A stretch of DNA of 64,000 nucleotides from Chlamydiia bacterium (GTDB lineage Bacteria > Chlamydiota > Chlamydiia > Chlamydiales > Simkaniaceae). Below the pieces are notes generated by a model that was given only the letters and a program-made list of their open reading frames with translations, was not told where the DNA came from and did no database searches. Shown here piece after piece: positions 51,410 through 60,379 of this stretch; position 1 is the first letter of the stretch; the number at the start of each line of letters is the position of its first letter. The translations under genes were made by a program, and so were the position numbers. The DNA lies in assembly GCA_022601645.1 (NCBI GenBank), contig JAJACH010000002.1, positions 248,001 through 312,000 of the forward strand. Direction: 5' to 3'.

Positions 51410-53251
51410 TTACACCTCGACTAATTCATTTGGATGTTTCGATTGAGCGTGCCAAAAAGAAGCATATTTTTGAGGGGACGCTAAAAGTTCATCGTGAGAC
51501 CCTGTTTCAACAAGCGATCCATTTTCAAGCACGTAGATTTTATCACAGGTTGTAATTGTTGAGAGGCGGTGTGCTACAGTAATGACCGTTCGATTTTTTG
51601 AATAATCGGCCAACGCAGCTTGAATGTGTTTTTCTGAGTGCGAATCGAGATTACTCGTAGCTTCATCAAGGATGAGAATTTCAGCTCTTCGAACCATCGC
51701 ACGGGCTAGGGCAATCCGTTGCTTTTCTCCGCCAGAGAGGCGGTACCCGCGCTCACCGAGCAGGGTATCATACCCATCAGGCAATTTGTCGATAAAGATA
51801 TTCGCGTGAGCAAGCCTCGCCGCTTCTTCAACCTGTTCTCTTGTCGCACTTAAAAGACCAAAGCGGATATTGGCTTCAATCGTATCGTTAAAGATAAACG
51901 CGTCTTGACTGACAACAGCCAGCTGATTACGCCATCCTTCCAAATCAAATTGTGACAGATCTTCCCCATCAAGAAGAACAGACCCTTCAGTTGGATCATA
52001 GAGGCGGATAAGTAAGTCCATAATGGAAGACTTACCAGCACCAGAGGTGCCAACAAACGCAATCGACTCGCCTTTGTTGATCTCGATATTGAGACCTTGT
52101 AAAGACGGTTCGTGCGCTGATTTATATTGGAGAGAAACATTGGACAATTTGATCGACTGCTCAAAGGTTTTACAAGGTCTACCACCTGATGGGGCAAATT
52201 CTTTCCCTTCATCGCTCAAGATATGTTCTAAGCGATTGATGTGGGCCCAGTTTGTTGCAACAGTTGAAACACCTTGGATCATCATTTGGAGGCGCCCATT
52301 AAGGCGATAAGCGACCGTTACAAAAGTAAGCAAAATGGTCGATGCCATAGGAGAGCCGCTTTGGGAGGGAAGTACCATTCCAATAAGCAAGAAAATCCCC
52401 ACACAGGTAATAATCATCACTTCATTGAGAGGAACCATTGCATGGTTGTATAGCCCAGATTTCATCGTCGCTTTCGTAATATCTTGCAAAATGCCTGAAA
52501 TGCAGTTCCGGGTGTGCTTTTGTCGATGGAATGTATGAATCACACGCATCGCGTGGAGGTTTTGTACAATGTGTTTTGTAAAATCTACGGTGTGTGTAAG
52601 TAAAGAGGCTGAAATGTGAGAGAGTTTTCGGATGATCATTTTTTGTAAAAGAGCAAATGATCCAAATAAGACAACTGCAAGCAAAGTCAAGGAGGGTGAG
52701 AGGAGTACCATCACGTAAAAAGAGGCTAGTACGGTAAAAATGCCAATCAAAATCCGGTTAACACCATCGATAAGAGGATGGAAAAGGTAAGAGGGGGTTT
52801 TTGCATATTCAACAAGGTCTCCCACCTTGTACTCACTGACATATGGGTAGGAAAAGCTTAAGATTTTCTCATAGACTTTTTCTTGGGCAACCACTTGAAT
52901 ATTCGTTCCAACAAACGTGTTGATGACTTGACAGACGTAGGTAAACAGTGATCTTAAAATCTGCAAGACAATGCCACCTAGTAAACAGATGATGAATAGT
53001 TCAAGGTTAGTAAATCGCTCTAAGTGGAAATAGTTACTGATGTTAATGAGGATTTTGTGGGACTGAAAAAGACCCTCTTGCTTGTTAAACACGCCAAACG
53101 CGAGCATGATACAACCGTAGGAAAGGCCTTCTAATGCAGCGGCAAGGACATTTGGGATAAGTGAGATTAAGAAGATATAGAGGTTTTTGTTTTTCTCTCC
53201 GAAAAACAGCTTCCTCATATTTGATCTATAGAACTTTTTTATTGAATTCAT
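51410..53251 (-). CDS. MsbA-like ABC exporter (membrane domain fused to ATPase)
   Basis: 613 residues. About six transmembrane helices in the first ~330 residues, then a nucleotide-binding domain: Walker A G-T-S-G-A-G-K-S-S, signature L-S-G-G-E-K-Q-R, Walker B I-L-I-L-D-E-A-T-S-N-L-D, and the switch His in V-A-H-R-L-S. This is the half-transporter type that flips lipid-linked glycans or lipid A across the inner membrane as a homodimer. Location suggests export of the cluster's lipid-linked product. Confidence 0.87.
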   Translation of the reverse strand: MNSIKKFYRSNMRKLFFGEKNKNLYIFLISLIPNVLAAALEGLSYGCIMLAFGVFNKQEGLFQSHKILINISNYFHLERFTNLELFIICLLGGIVLQILRSLFTYVCQVINTFVGTNIQVVAQEKVYEKILSFSYPYVSEYKVGDLVEYAKTPSYLFHPLIDGVNRILIGIFTVLASFYVMVLLSPSLTLLAVVLFGSFALLQKMIIRKLSHISASLLTHTVDFTKHIVQNLHAMRVIHTFHRQKHTRNCISGILQDITKATMKSGLYNHAMVPLNEVMIITCVGIFLLIGMVLPSQSGSPMASTILLTFVTVAYRLNGRLQMMIQGVSTVATNWAHINRLEHILSDEGKEFAPSGGRPCKTFEQSIKLSNVSLQYKSAHEPSLQGLNIEINKGESIAFVGTSGAGKSSIMDLLIRLYDPTEGSVLLDGEDLSQFDLEGWRNQLAVVSQDAFIFNDTIEANIRFGLLSATREQVEEAARLAHANIFIDKLPDGYDTLLGERGYRLSGGEKQRIALARAMVRRAEILILDEATSNLDSHSEKHIQAALADYSKNRTVITVAHRLSTITTCDKIYVLENGSLVETGSHDELLASPQKYASFWHAQSKHPNELVEV

Positions 53252-53262
53252 CAGCGGTGAGG

Positions 53263-54297
53263 CTAGCAGAATTCATTTAGGAGTGCAATGTATTCTTCGC
53301 CCATCTGTTGTTTGGTAAAGCATTTTGCACGGGCAAAACCTTTTGCTCTAAGATCGGCACACAAGGAGGGATTGTTTAAGAGTTCATCCAATGCCTTTGC
53401 CATGGCGTGCGTGTCGTTTGGGTTTACAAGCATTGCAGCCTCCCCACACACTTCAGGAATAGACGCTGCAGTTGAGGCTAAAACAGGCGTGCCCATCGAC
53501 ATCGCTTCAATTAAGGGAAAACCAAACCCCTCATAAAAAGAGGGGAAGGCAAAAACGGTTGCTGCGCTGTAGAGCGATTTCATATCTTCTTTGTCAGCAA
53601 ACCCCTTAATAAAGACGTTGTCATCACTTTGCAGCTTGAGGTGATTACGCATTTCATGACTTCCAAAAATTACCAGAGGAATGTTTGTTTGCATGAGTTT
53701 GTGCGCATCCATCAGCCCGAGGATGTTTTTGTGTTTTTTTAGGTTGCCGATGTAAAGGATAAACTGGTCTGGTAGGTTGTATTTCTGACGCACGCGCTTA
53801 ATATCAACAGGGTAGGGCGTATCTTCTAACGCATTGTAGATCACCTTTGAGTCGGTGTTCAGGTGGTGTTTAATCCGCTCTTTGGAAAACTCTGAGACGG
53901 TGACAAGGTTCGAGCGCTTTGCTGCTTGCCGGTACATGAACTTGGCGTAGAGGCGTTCTTTGAAGGAAAACTCGTTTAGGTGATCTAAGTGGTAGACATC
54001 GTGAATGGTAGTCACGCGGTGACGCGCCTTAATAGGAGCAAGAGGCACTGGGAAATGAGGGGAGAGGAAGATATCGCACTTTGGAATAAGGCGGGGAAGT
54101 TCTAGCTGTTCTTTGATTGAGTAGATGGGGGAATAGGCTGGAACAACGCTGTATGAACCTGGGACATCCCACTTTTCTAAGTTTTGAGGATCGACTAAAA
54201 GCGTTGTTTTAAAAACCTTAGAAAGAGCTGGTACAAGGTTGCGGATGTAGGTGCCAATGCCAGCACAGCCCACCATGCGGGCGTCGATGACAAGCAT
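53263..54297 (-). CDS. GT4-family glycosyltransferase
   Basis: 344 residues. N-terminal domain with G-C-A-G-I-G-T-Y-I-R-N-L; C-terminal domain with F-I-L-Y-I-G-N-L-K-K-H-K-N and the GT4 donor motif F-P-S-F-Y-E-G-F-G-F-P-L-I-E-A-M (E-x7-E). Retaining GT-B fold, related to mannosyltransferases of O-antigen synthesis. Two bases separate it from topA upstream, so it may be read through from the topA promoter. Confidence 0.87.
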   Translation of the reverse strand: MLVIDARMVGCAGIGTYIRNLVPALSKVFKTTLLVDPQNLEKWDVPGSYSVVPAYSPIYSIKEQLELPRLIPKCDIFLSPHFPVPLAPIKARHRVTTIHDVYHLDHLNEFSFKERLYAKFMYRQAAKRSNLVTVSEFSKERIKHHLNTDSKVIYNALEDTPYPVDIKRVRQKYNLPDQFILYIGNLKKHKNILGLMDAHKLMQTNIPLVIFGSHEMRNHLKLQSDDNVFIKGFADKEDMKSLYSAATVFAFPSFYEGFGFPLIEAMSMGTPVLASTAASIPEVCGEAAMLVNPNDTHAMAKALDELLNNPSLCADLRAKGFARAKCFTKQQMGEEYIALLNEFC

Positions 54298-54299
54298 TG

Positions 54300-56774
54300 T
54301 TACTCGAGGTTCTTTGAGATCACGCCAGCAAGCTTCATCATGTCAAGCGGCTCTTTTGAGCCAAAGACTTTCTCAAGCTTTTTGTCGGGCACGATAAGAC
54401 GTCGATTGTCAGGATCTTGTAGATCGTGTTCTTTGATGTAGGCCCAGATTTTTTTCGTGATGTCACCGCGGGTCAGCTTATCTTCGCCGCACACATCAGC
54501 TAGGGGTTTCGAGAGCTTTTTCTTGCCGCGCCCACCCGCGCCCTTTTTCTTGACATACGCTGTTTTCTGGTGGTTGGGGTATTTTTTGGTCAAATCGTCG
54601 ACGTTGTTGACGATCACATCGCAATCGGGGTAGTTCGAGCAGGAGAAAAACGATTTACCATAGTTGGAACGGCGTTCTTTGATGTGGCCATCACAACCGA
54701 TGGCAGGACATTGAGGAAGGTCTTCGGGTTTCGGATCGTCTTTGTGGGGGATATTCACAATGCCCTTACAGTCAGGGTATTTTGTGCAGCCCAAAAAGGC
54801 GCCAAAACGGCCGTGGCGGAGTTTCATGGGTTCGCTGCATTTCGGGCACTTTTGGTCCCAGTCGAAGTCTGCTGCATATTCGCTCTTGTCAAAGTTAAGT
54901 GCTTCAATTGGAGTCGCGAAGTCACACTCGGGATATTTTGAGCAGCCGTAGAAGTATTTCCCGCGTGCCCAGATCTTTTGTAGTTTGCTTTTACACTGAG
55001 GGCATTCAATATCGGTTTCAAGTTTTGGAACGAAAGCTTCTTTTTCAGCGACTTCGATAATCGGGACAAACTTGTCCCAGAATTCTTTTAAGAATTCACG
55101 CCATTCGCGGTCACTTGCAGCAATTTCATCGAGATCATCTTCCATGCGGGCCGTGAACGAGGTGTTCATGATGATTTGGAAGTGATCTTCTAAGAACTGG
55201 GAGATAATCATCCCAAGTTCTGTAGGTTTAATCGTTAGGCGTTCTTTTGTAGTGTAGTCACGCGAATGAATCTTATTCATGATCGCCGCGTAGGTCGATG
55301 GACGACCAATTCCCGATTTTTCCAGCTCTTTAACAAGCGAGGCTTCTGTAAAGCGGGGAGGCGGTTTTGTAAACGATTGAGTTTTTTCGGTGCTAAGCAG
55401 CTTAAGTTCGTCGCCCTCTTCTAAGTCGGGGAGATTCATGTTCTTATTGGCGTCAGACTCTTTATCTTGCTTTTCTTCGTAGACAGCCAAGAAGCCTTTG
55501 AATTTGAGCTGGGAACCTGTTGCTCTCAGGGAGATGTCGTTGTCGGTTTTGACTTCAACAGAAACCGTATCGTAGATCGCAGGGTTCATTTGCGAGGCGA
55601 TGAAGCGGCGCCAAATGAGCTTGTAAAGCTTGTATTGATCGATGTTCAGGTGTTGTTTGATCAGATCAGGTGGGTGGAAGATATTCGTTGGGCGGATCGC
55701 TTCGTGCGCATCTTGCGCACTTTTTTTCGTCGCATAGCGCTTAGGCTCTTTAGGGAGGTGCTTTTTGCCGTACTCTTTTTCCACATATTTACGGCAAAGG
55801 GTAATGGCTTCTGGCTCGACGCGGACTGAGTCGGTACGCATGTAGGTAATCAAACCTTCGGTGCCTTCTTTTCCAAGATCAACCCCTTCGTAGAGCGATT
55901 GGGCGATGTTCATCGTGCGCTGCGCTGGGAAACCGTAGTGGCGGGATGCTTCTTGTTGAAGGGTCGAGGTAATAAATGGAGGAACAGGGTTGCGCTTTTT
56001 TTCCTTTTTCTCAACTGAGGCAACCGTGTATTTCGCCTCTTTGAGTTCGTTTTCTATGCGCGTTGCCGCTTTCTCATCGGGGATGTTAAAGCACCCTTTT
56101 TTCTTTGGCTCTTTATCGAGTTTTAGCCCCTGGCGGGAAAAGAGCGTGGCTTCAAAATCGCCTTTGCCAGGTGAGAGTTTCGTTGTGAGGTTCCAGTATT
56201 CAAGGGGGACAAATGCGAGGATTTCTTTTTCTCTATCAACGACGAATTTAAGCGCGATTGATTGGACGCGGCCAGCAGAGATGCCGCCCTTGCCGCCTCT
56301 TTTGATGCGGCGTTGTAAAATCGGGGAAATCTTGTAGCCCACAATGCGGTCAAGAAGGCGGCGCGCTTGTTGGGCGTCGACAAGAGATTGATCGATTTTG
56401 CGAGGTTTTTTAAGAGCGTCTAGAACCACATCTTTTGTAATCGCATTAAACGTAACACGCTTACATTTGGTTCCTTTAGGGAGGATTGAGCTGATGTGCC
56501 AGGCAATCGCCTCTCCTTCGCGGTCGGGGTCAGGAGCAAGATAGACAACATCGCAGCTTTTAGCCGCTTTCTTCAGCTTGGCAATGACATCCTTTTTATC
56601 GGCCATTGTTTCGTAGGTCGGTTCGAAATTGTTTTCAAAATCAATCCCAAAACCCTTAGACGGTAGGTCGCGAATATGCCCAACAGACGACTCGACAAGA
56701 TAGTCTTTCCCAAGAAATTTTTTTAGTGTCTTAATCTTAGTGGGGGACTCGACAATGATCAGCGCTTTTCCCAT
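54300..56774 (-). CDS. topA: DNA topoisomerase I with C-terminal SWIB domain
   Basis: 824 residues. Toprim domain at the N-terminus (L-I-I-V-E-S-P-T-K, later D-P-D-R-E-G-E-A). The active-site Tyr is in L-I-T-Y-M-R-T-D-S. Three C4 zinc-ribbon repeats occupy the C-terminal third (E-C-P-Q-C, K-C-P-K-C, Q-C-P-A-I-G-C), the third divergent. The last ~80 residues form a SWIB/MDM2-type domain (L-T-R-G-D-I-T-K-K-I-W-A-Y-I-K). The TopA-SWIB fusion is a chlamydial trait. It relaxes negative supercoils. Confidence 0.95.
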   Translation of the reverse strand: MGKALIIVESPTKIKTLKKFLGKDYLVESSVGHIRDLPSKGFGIDFENNFEPTYETMADKKDVIAKLKKAAKSCDVVYLAPDPDREGEAIAWHISSILPKGTKCKRVTFNAITKDVVLDALKKPRKIDQSLVDAQQARRLLDRIVGYKISPILQRRIKRGGKGGISAGRVQSIALKFVVDREKEILAFVPLEYWNLTTKLSPGKGDFEATLFSRQGLKLDKEPKKKGCFNIPDEKAATRIENELKEAKYTVASVEKKEKKRNPVPPFITSTLQQEASRHYGFPAQRTMNIAQSLYEGVDLGKEGTEGLITYMRTDSVRVEPEAITLCRKYVEKEYGKKHLPKEPKRYATKKSAQDAHEAIRPTNIFHPPDLIKQHLNIDQYKLYKLIWRRFIASQMNPAIYDTVSVEVKTDNDISLRATGSQLKFKGFLAVYEEKQDKESDANKNMNLPDLEEGDELKLLSTEKTQSFTKPPPRFTEASLVKELEKSGIGRPSTYAAIMNKIHSRDYTTKERLTIKPTELGMIISQFLEDHFQIIMNTSFTARMEDDLDEIAASDREWREFLKEFWDKFVPIIEVAEKEAFVPKLETDIECPQCKSKLQKIWARGKYFYGCSKYPECDFATPIEALNFDKSEYAADFDWDQKCPKCSEPMKLRHGRFGAFLGCTKYPDCKGIVNIPHKDDPKPEDLPQCPAIGCDGHIKERRSNYGKSFFSCSNYPDCDVIVNNVDDLTKKYPNHQKTAYVKKKGAGGRGKKKLSKPLADVCGEDKLTRGDITKKIWAYIKEHDLQDPDNRRLIVPDKKLEKVFGSKEPLDMMKLAGVISKNLE

Positions 56775-56815
56775 AAGGACAAAGCATAGGCGTAACTATC
56801 TATTTTCTTCAAGCC

Positions 56816-56845
56816 TTGACGTGAAATAAGGTGTAGGTAGATAAT
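56816..56845 (+). promoter_or_regulatory. Candidate promoter for membrane-anchored GT2 at 56855
   Basis: TTGACG (56816-56821), 18-bp spacer, GATAAT (56840-56845), 9 bp before the ATG. No ribosome-binding site is present, so a nearly leaderless message is predicted. Confidence 0.5.
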
Positions 56846-56854
56846 TAATCCCCA

Positions 56855-57718
56855 ATGAAAAAAGCCGCCTTACTGCTTATCGTTTTTTTGGGTGGAGTAG
56901 TCGTTGGGACGCAAATTAAGAGCGTTAAAAAACGAATTATTAGCCATTTTCATGTTGATTCTAGGATTGGCGTGCCGGTTCAGGACGTCCACGAGGAAAA
57001 GCCCTTCGTCTTTCTCATCATGTCTTATAATAATGAAGATTGGGTGGATCGGAACCTCTCTTCGGTGTTTTCCCAAAAATATGACAACTACCGCGTCCTG
57101 TATCTAGACGATGCGTCAAAAGATCGCACAAGCGAGCTTGTGAAAAAATATGCCAATCCCAAGATGAGCGTGATACGGAACGAAAAAAATATTGGTTCGA
57201 TGGCCAATATGTATCAGGGAATGCAGCAGATCAAAGAGCATGAGATCGTGATCGTCCTAGATGGCGATGACTGGCTCCCTCACGATCAGGTTTTAAACCG
57301 CCTCAACCACTACTATAATAATGAACAGGTGTGGCTCACTTATGGGCAGCACGAGGAATATCCCTCTAAGAAAAAAGGGTTTTGTACACCAATTAGCCCT
57401 AACCGTGTGCGTGAGGATAAATTTGTCACCTCGCATCTTCGAAGCTTTTATGCGAAGCTTTTTCACACCCTCTCTAAAGAAGATTTTATGATGGAAGGGG
57501 AATTTGTTAAAACAGCAACAGACGTTGTGACCATGCTTCCCATGATGGAGCTTGCAGGAGATCATGCATTTTTCATCCCAGAAATTCTCTATATCTACAA
57601 CCAAGATAACGTAAATGCAGATTGGCGAAAGAGCCTCTCTAAGCAAAAACTTGTTGAAGAGTACATCAGACGACTCAAACCCTATGCCCCCCTTGAGGTG
57701 TTATGCGAAAAGAAGTGA
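56855..57718 (+). CDS. Membrane-anchored GT2-family glycosyltransferase
   Basis: 287 residues. One N-terminal membrane segment (A-A-L-L-L-I-V-F-L-G-G-V-V-V-G) followed by basic residues, then a GT-A domain: F-L-I-M-S-Y-N-N-E-D-W, L-D-D-A-S-K-D-R-T, and V-L-D-G-D-D-W-L. It shares V-W-L-T-Y with F-V-T-S-H-L-R-S-F-Y-A-K-L against the 60380 gene, so these two are paralogues separated by the GT32 genes. The side of the membrane cannot be fixed by charge alone. Overlaps the next gene by 16 bp. Confidence 0.83.
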   Translation: MKKAALLLIVFLGGVVVGTQIKSVKKRIISHFHVDSRIGVPVQDVHEEKPFVFLIMSYNNEDWVDRNLSSVFSQKYDNYRVLYLDDASKDRTSELVKKYANPKMSVIRNEKNIGSMANMYQGMQQIKEHEIVIVLDGDDWLPHDQVLNRLNHYYNNEQVWLTYGQHEEYPSKKKGFCTPISPNRVREDKFVTSHLRSFYAKLFHTLSKEDFMMEGEFVKTATDVVTMLPMMELAGDHAFFIPEILYIYNQDNVNADWRKSLSKQKLVEEYIRRLKPYAPLEVLCEKK

Positions 57719-59757
57719 TCTTAGTCTTAATTTTGATCCCCCTCGCCCTACTCGTCTTATTTTTACCGAAAGGGAATAGCTCGCGAAAAATCACCATCCA
57801 CGACGATTTCTTCACCTTGCTTGGAAAGCAGACGGAAAGCTGGAACTACATCAATAAAAAAAGTGACCTCGTTGACATTGGCATGTTTGAAGAAGTGTAT
57901 GAAAAGCACAAGGCGCGGCAATTTATGGAAGGCCTTGACTTCCGCATTCCAAAAATCGTCCATTTCATCTGGGTCGGCCCCAAGAACTTCCCCAGAGAAT
58001 CAATTGAAAATATCCGGACATGGATCGCGCATCATCCCGACTGGACCTTCAAGTTTTGGACAGATCGCAACCGTCCACCTCCGTGTAATCAGATGCAAGT
58101 CCACTATTTAGACGACTTTCACTTCCAATACCTAAAAGATAAATATGAAGAAGCAGAAAATTGGGCGGAAAAATCAGATATCTTGCGCTATGAGATCCTC
58201 TATCAGCAAGGGGGGATCTACGCCGATCACGATGCCAACTGCTTAAAACCATTTCACAATCTCAATAAAGGGTACGACTTTTTTGCATGCTTAGAGCTGC
58301 CACACCCCGCGGTTGATGACCACGTCGTGACAGCTGGGATTGGAATTATTGGGTCAAAGCCCCAGCACCCCATCATTCGTGGGTGCATTGATCTCGTATC
58401 AAGCCGGTGGCATGCCATGTCCGATAAGTACCGTGATACCGATCCATCTACTCAGCGCGAGCGCGTTTTACATCGCACCTATATGGCCATGACCTACTCT
58501 CTTAAAGAGCACCTTGGAAACTCAGAAACCATCGATATCGTTTTTCCTGCAAGCTACTTTTATGCCAAAAGACCCTTGCCATCCATCTACTCCGAACATT
58601 TTTATGGAGCATCTTGGGAGAAAGGCGGCGACATGAGCTTTTTAAAGGGCTTAAGTGGCGGCTTACATGAGCTCCGCCATATGCAAAGAGATATTATGCG
58701 CACCGTTTTATTCACGATGCTCCTCGTTGCCGTTTGTGCGCTTGTCTACTGGCGTCGTTATCATGTTTGTTTGATCCCTCTTCTCTTCTTATTCGGTTGT
58801 AGCACGGATGAACAGGATTTCTACAAGATGATGGGAGAACGGAAAACCATCGAAACGATCGAAGACACCACAAACCTTGAAATTTTCAAAAATATTTATG
58901 AGAGAAATCATGAGTTTTACGCAGGGGAAACATTAATTCCCAAGACCATGCACTTCATTTGGTTTGGGCCAAGGTCATTTCCGAAAGATTTTAGAGAGAA
59001 TGTGAAGGGATGGACCAAAAAACACCCCGACTGGTCGTTCAAGTTTTGGACAGATCGTCCTCGCAAAGCTCCCGTAAAAGGTATGGAGGTTAAACTCATC
59101 AGCGACTTTGAGTTTGACAAGGTCGGAGAGCTCTTTGTTCGAGCGCGCAACTACCGAGAAAAGGCCGATCTCTTACGTTTTGAGATCCTTCATCAAGAGG
59201 GAGGTGTGTGCATCGACTACAACCTCAAGTGCCTAAGATCCATTTCACTTATGGGATCAAGCTACACCTTTTTCTGTGGCCTGTTACCCCCTTGTTTACC
59301 CACATTAAGTTCCTATGTGTCTGCATCATGTGATATCATAGGTGCCGTGCCAAGACACCCAGCGGTTGAAAAAACACTCGATCAGATTATCAAAGTTTGG
59401 AGCAGGGTAGAAAGTGCTTTTCCAGGAGATGACAAAGAGAGCATCATCTACCGCACGGCCCATCGCATCTTTTCCCCCTTTAATACAGCGCTTAAAACCA
59501 CGCTTGATACAGATGCCAACCGCGATATCGTCTTTCCCTCAAGCATGTTTCATGGAAGATATGCGGAAACCGACCTCGCCTGGTTAGACGGCACCTCCAA
59601 AGAAGAGCGCGCTATCAAGAAGAAGCTCAAACGCACCGTCCTCCGCAATAGACAGATCTTGCTATTCACTCAAATCACCCTCGTACTCACCCTAACCCTC
59701 CTAATATGCTTATGTTTTCACAAGAAGAGCTCCGAACTCTCAATCAAAGAGGATTAA
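57703..59757 (+). CDS. Double GT32-type (DXD sugar-binding) membrane glycosyltransferase, apparent fusion
   Basis: 684 residues made of two similar halves. Half 1: N-terminal membrane segment, then I-P-K-I-V-H-F-I-W-V-G-P, F-K-F-W-T-D-R, and Y-A-D-H-D-A-N with an intact DXD (175-177). A membrane stretch follows at about 333-364, ending in a lipobox-like L-F-L-F-G-C366-S. Half 2 repeats I-P-K-T-M-H-F-I-W-F-G-P and F-K-F-W-T-D-R, but its motif reads C-I-D-Y-N (505-507), losing the second Asp. A third membrane segment is near the C-terminus. It looks like two genes joined in frame, the second with its own lipoprotein-type signal. Confidence 0.8.
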   Translation: MRKEVILVLILIPLALLVLFLPKGNSSRKITIHDDFFTLLGKQTESWNYINKKSDLVDIGMFEEVYEKHKARQFMEGLDFRIPKIVHFIWVGPKNFPRESIENIRTWIAHHPDWTFKFWTDRNRPPPCNQMQVHYLDDFHFQYLKDKYEEAENWAEKSDILRYEILYQQGGIYADHDANCLKPFHNLNKGYDFFACLELPHPAVDDHVVTAGIGIIGSKPQHPIIRGCIDLVSSRWHAMSDKYRDTDPSTQRERVLHRTYMAMTYSLKEHLGNSETIDIVFPASYFYAKRPLPSIYSEHFYGASWEKGGDMSFLKGLSGGLHELRHMQRDIMRTVLFTMLLVAVCALVYWRRYHVCLIPLLFLFGCSTDEQDFYKMMGERKTIETIEDTTNLEIFKNIYERNHEFYAGETLIPKTMHFIWFGPRSFPKDFRENVKGWTKKHPDWSFKFWTDRPRKAPVKGMEVKLISDFEFDKVGELFVRARNYREKADLLRFEILHQEGGVCIDYNLKCLRSISLMGSSYTFFCGLLPPCLPTLSSYVSASCDIIGAVPRHPAVEKTLDQIIKVWSRVESAFPGDDKESIIYRTAHRIFSPFNTALKTTLDTDANRDIVFPSSMFHGRYAETDLAWLDGTSKEERAIKKKLKRTVLRNRQILLFTQITLVLTLTLLICLCFHKKSSELSIKED

Positions 59758-60344
59758 TCGCTGGGCCCAAAGAATTGGACAGCGCCTTTCAAGCAAGAGT
59801 AAGTCTTACCAAGCCCGGAATTGCCGTAGATCTTAGCCTATATGGAGCGAAGCCGGATCATTTGCAGGTCACAGAGAAGAAAGTTCCATTTTGGCAAGCC
59901 GGATACGCAGAAGGGGAGAAGATCACGGTGAGGAAATCGACCAAAGAAGTCCTCGAGCATGAAGCCGTCCATGTCATGCGAGCTCAGTTTGAAGAGCCCC
60001 GCTTTGAAGAGTACTTCGCCTACCAAACCTCCCCTTGGTGGCACCGCCGGTTTTTTGGCCCCCTCTTCAAGTCAAATACAGAGATCATCTTATTGCTAAT
60101 CGCCTCCATATTAAGTTTTATCTCACCGCTTATCCCCGTCAGTCTTTTCTCCCTGTTCATACTCAGGCGACTTTTTGATGGCTTGACAATCAGGCGAGCA
60201 AAAAAACGCTTTTCGAAAGCGTATCCAAAAGTAGATCCCCTCCATCTGCTAGTGAGACTCACCGATAAAGAAATCGCGAAATGTACCCTCCCTGAGCCAG
60301 GTACTATCCGTTACAAGCAGTTAATTTCCTTGACAACCCCCTAA
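59706..60344 (+). CDS. Membrane protein with HEXXH metallopeptidase-like motif
   Basis: 212 residues, family not recognised. Residues 85-89 read H-E-A-V-H and are followed 12-13 residues on by E-E-Y-F-A-Y (101-106), which could supply a third zinc ligand. Two close membrane helices lie at about 125-160, after a W-W-H-R-R-F-F segment. The charged N-terminal part would hold the catalytic site. It starts inside the GT32 gene (52-bp overlap; ATG at 59712 is an alternative). A small membrane metalloprotease is likely but unproven. Confidence 0.65.
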   Translation: MLMFSQEELRTLNQRGLIAGPKELDSAFQARVSLTKPGIAVDLSLYGAKPDHLQVTEKKVPFWQAGYAEGEKITVRKSTKEVLEHEAVHVMRAQFEEPRFEEYFAYQTSPWWHRRFFGPLFKSNTEIILLLIASILSFISPLIPVSLFSLFILRRLFDGLTIRRAKKRFSKAYPKVDPLHLLVRLTDKEIAKCTLPEPGTIRYKQLISLTTP

Positions 60345-60358
60345 GAAAATTCTAGTGT
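60330..60358 (+). promoter_or_regulatory. Promoter for membrane-anchored GT2 at 60380
   Basis: TTGACA (60330-60335), 17-bp spacer, TAGTGT (60353-60358), overlapping the end of the HEXXH gene. AAGGAGG at about 60366 gives a proper leader and ribosome-binding site, unlike the other GT2 promoters here. Confidence 0.55.
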
Positions 60359-60379
60359 GCGTGTAAGGAGGGAATGTAG

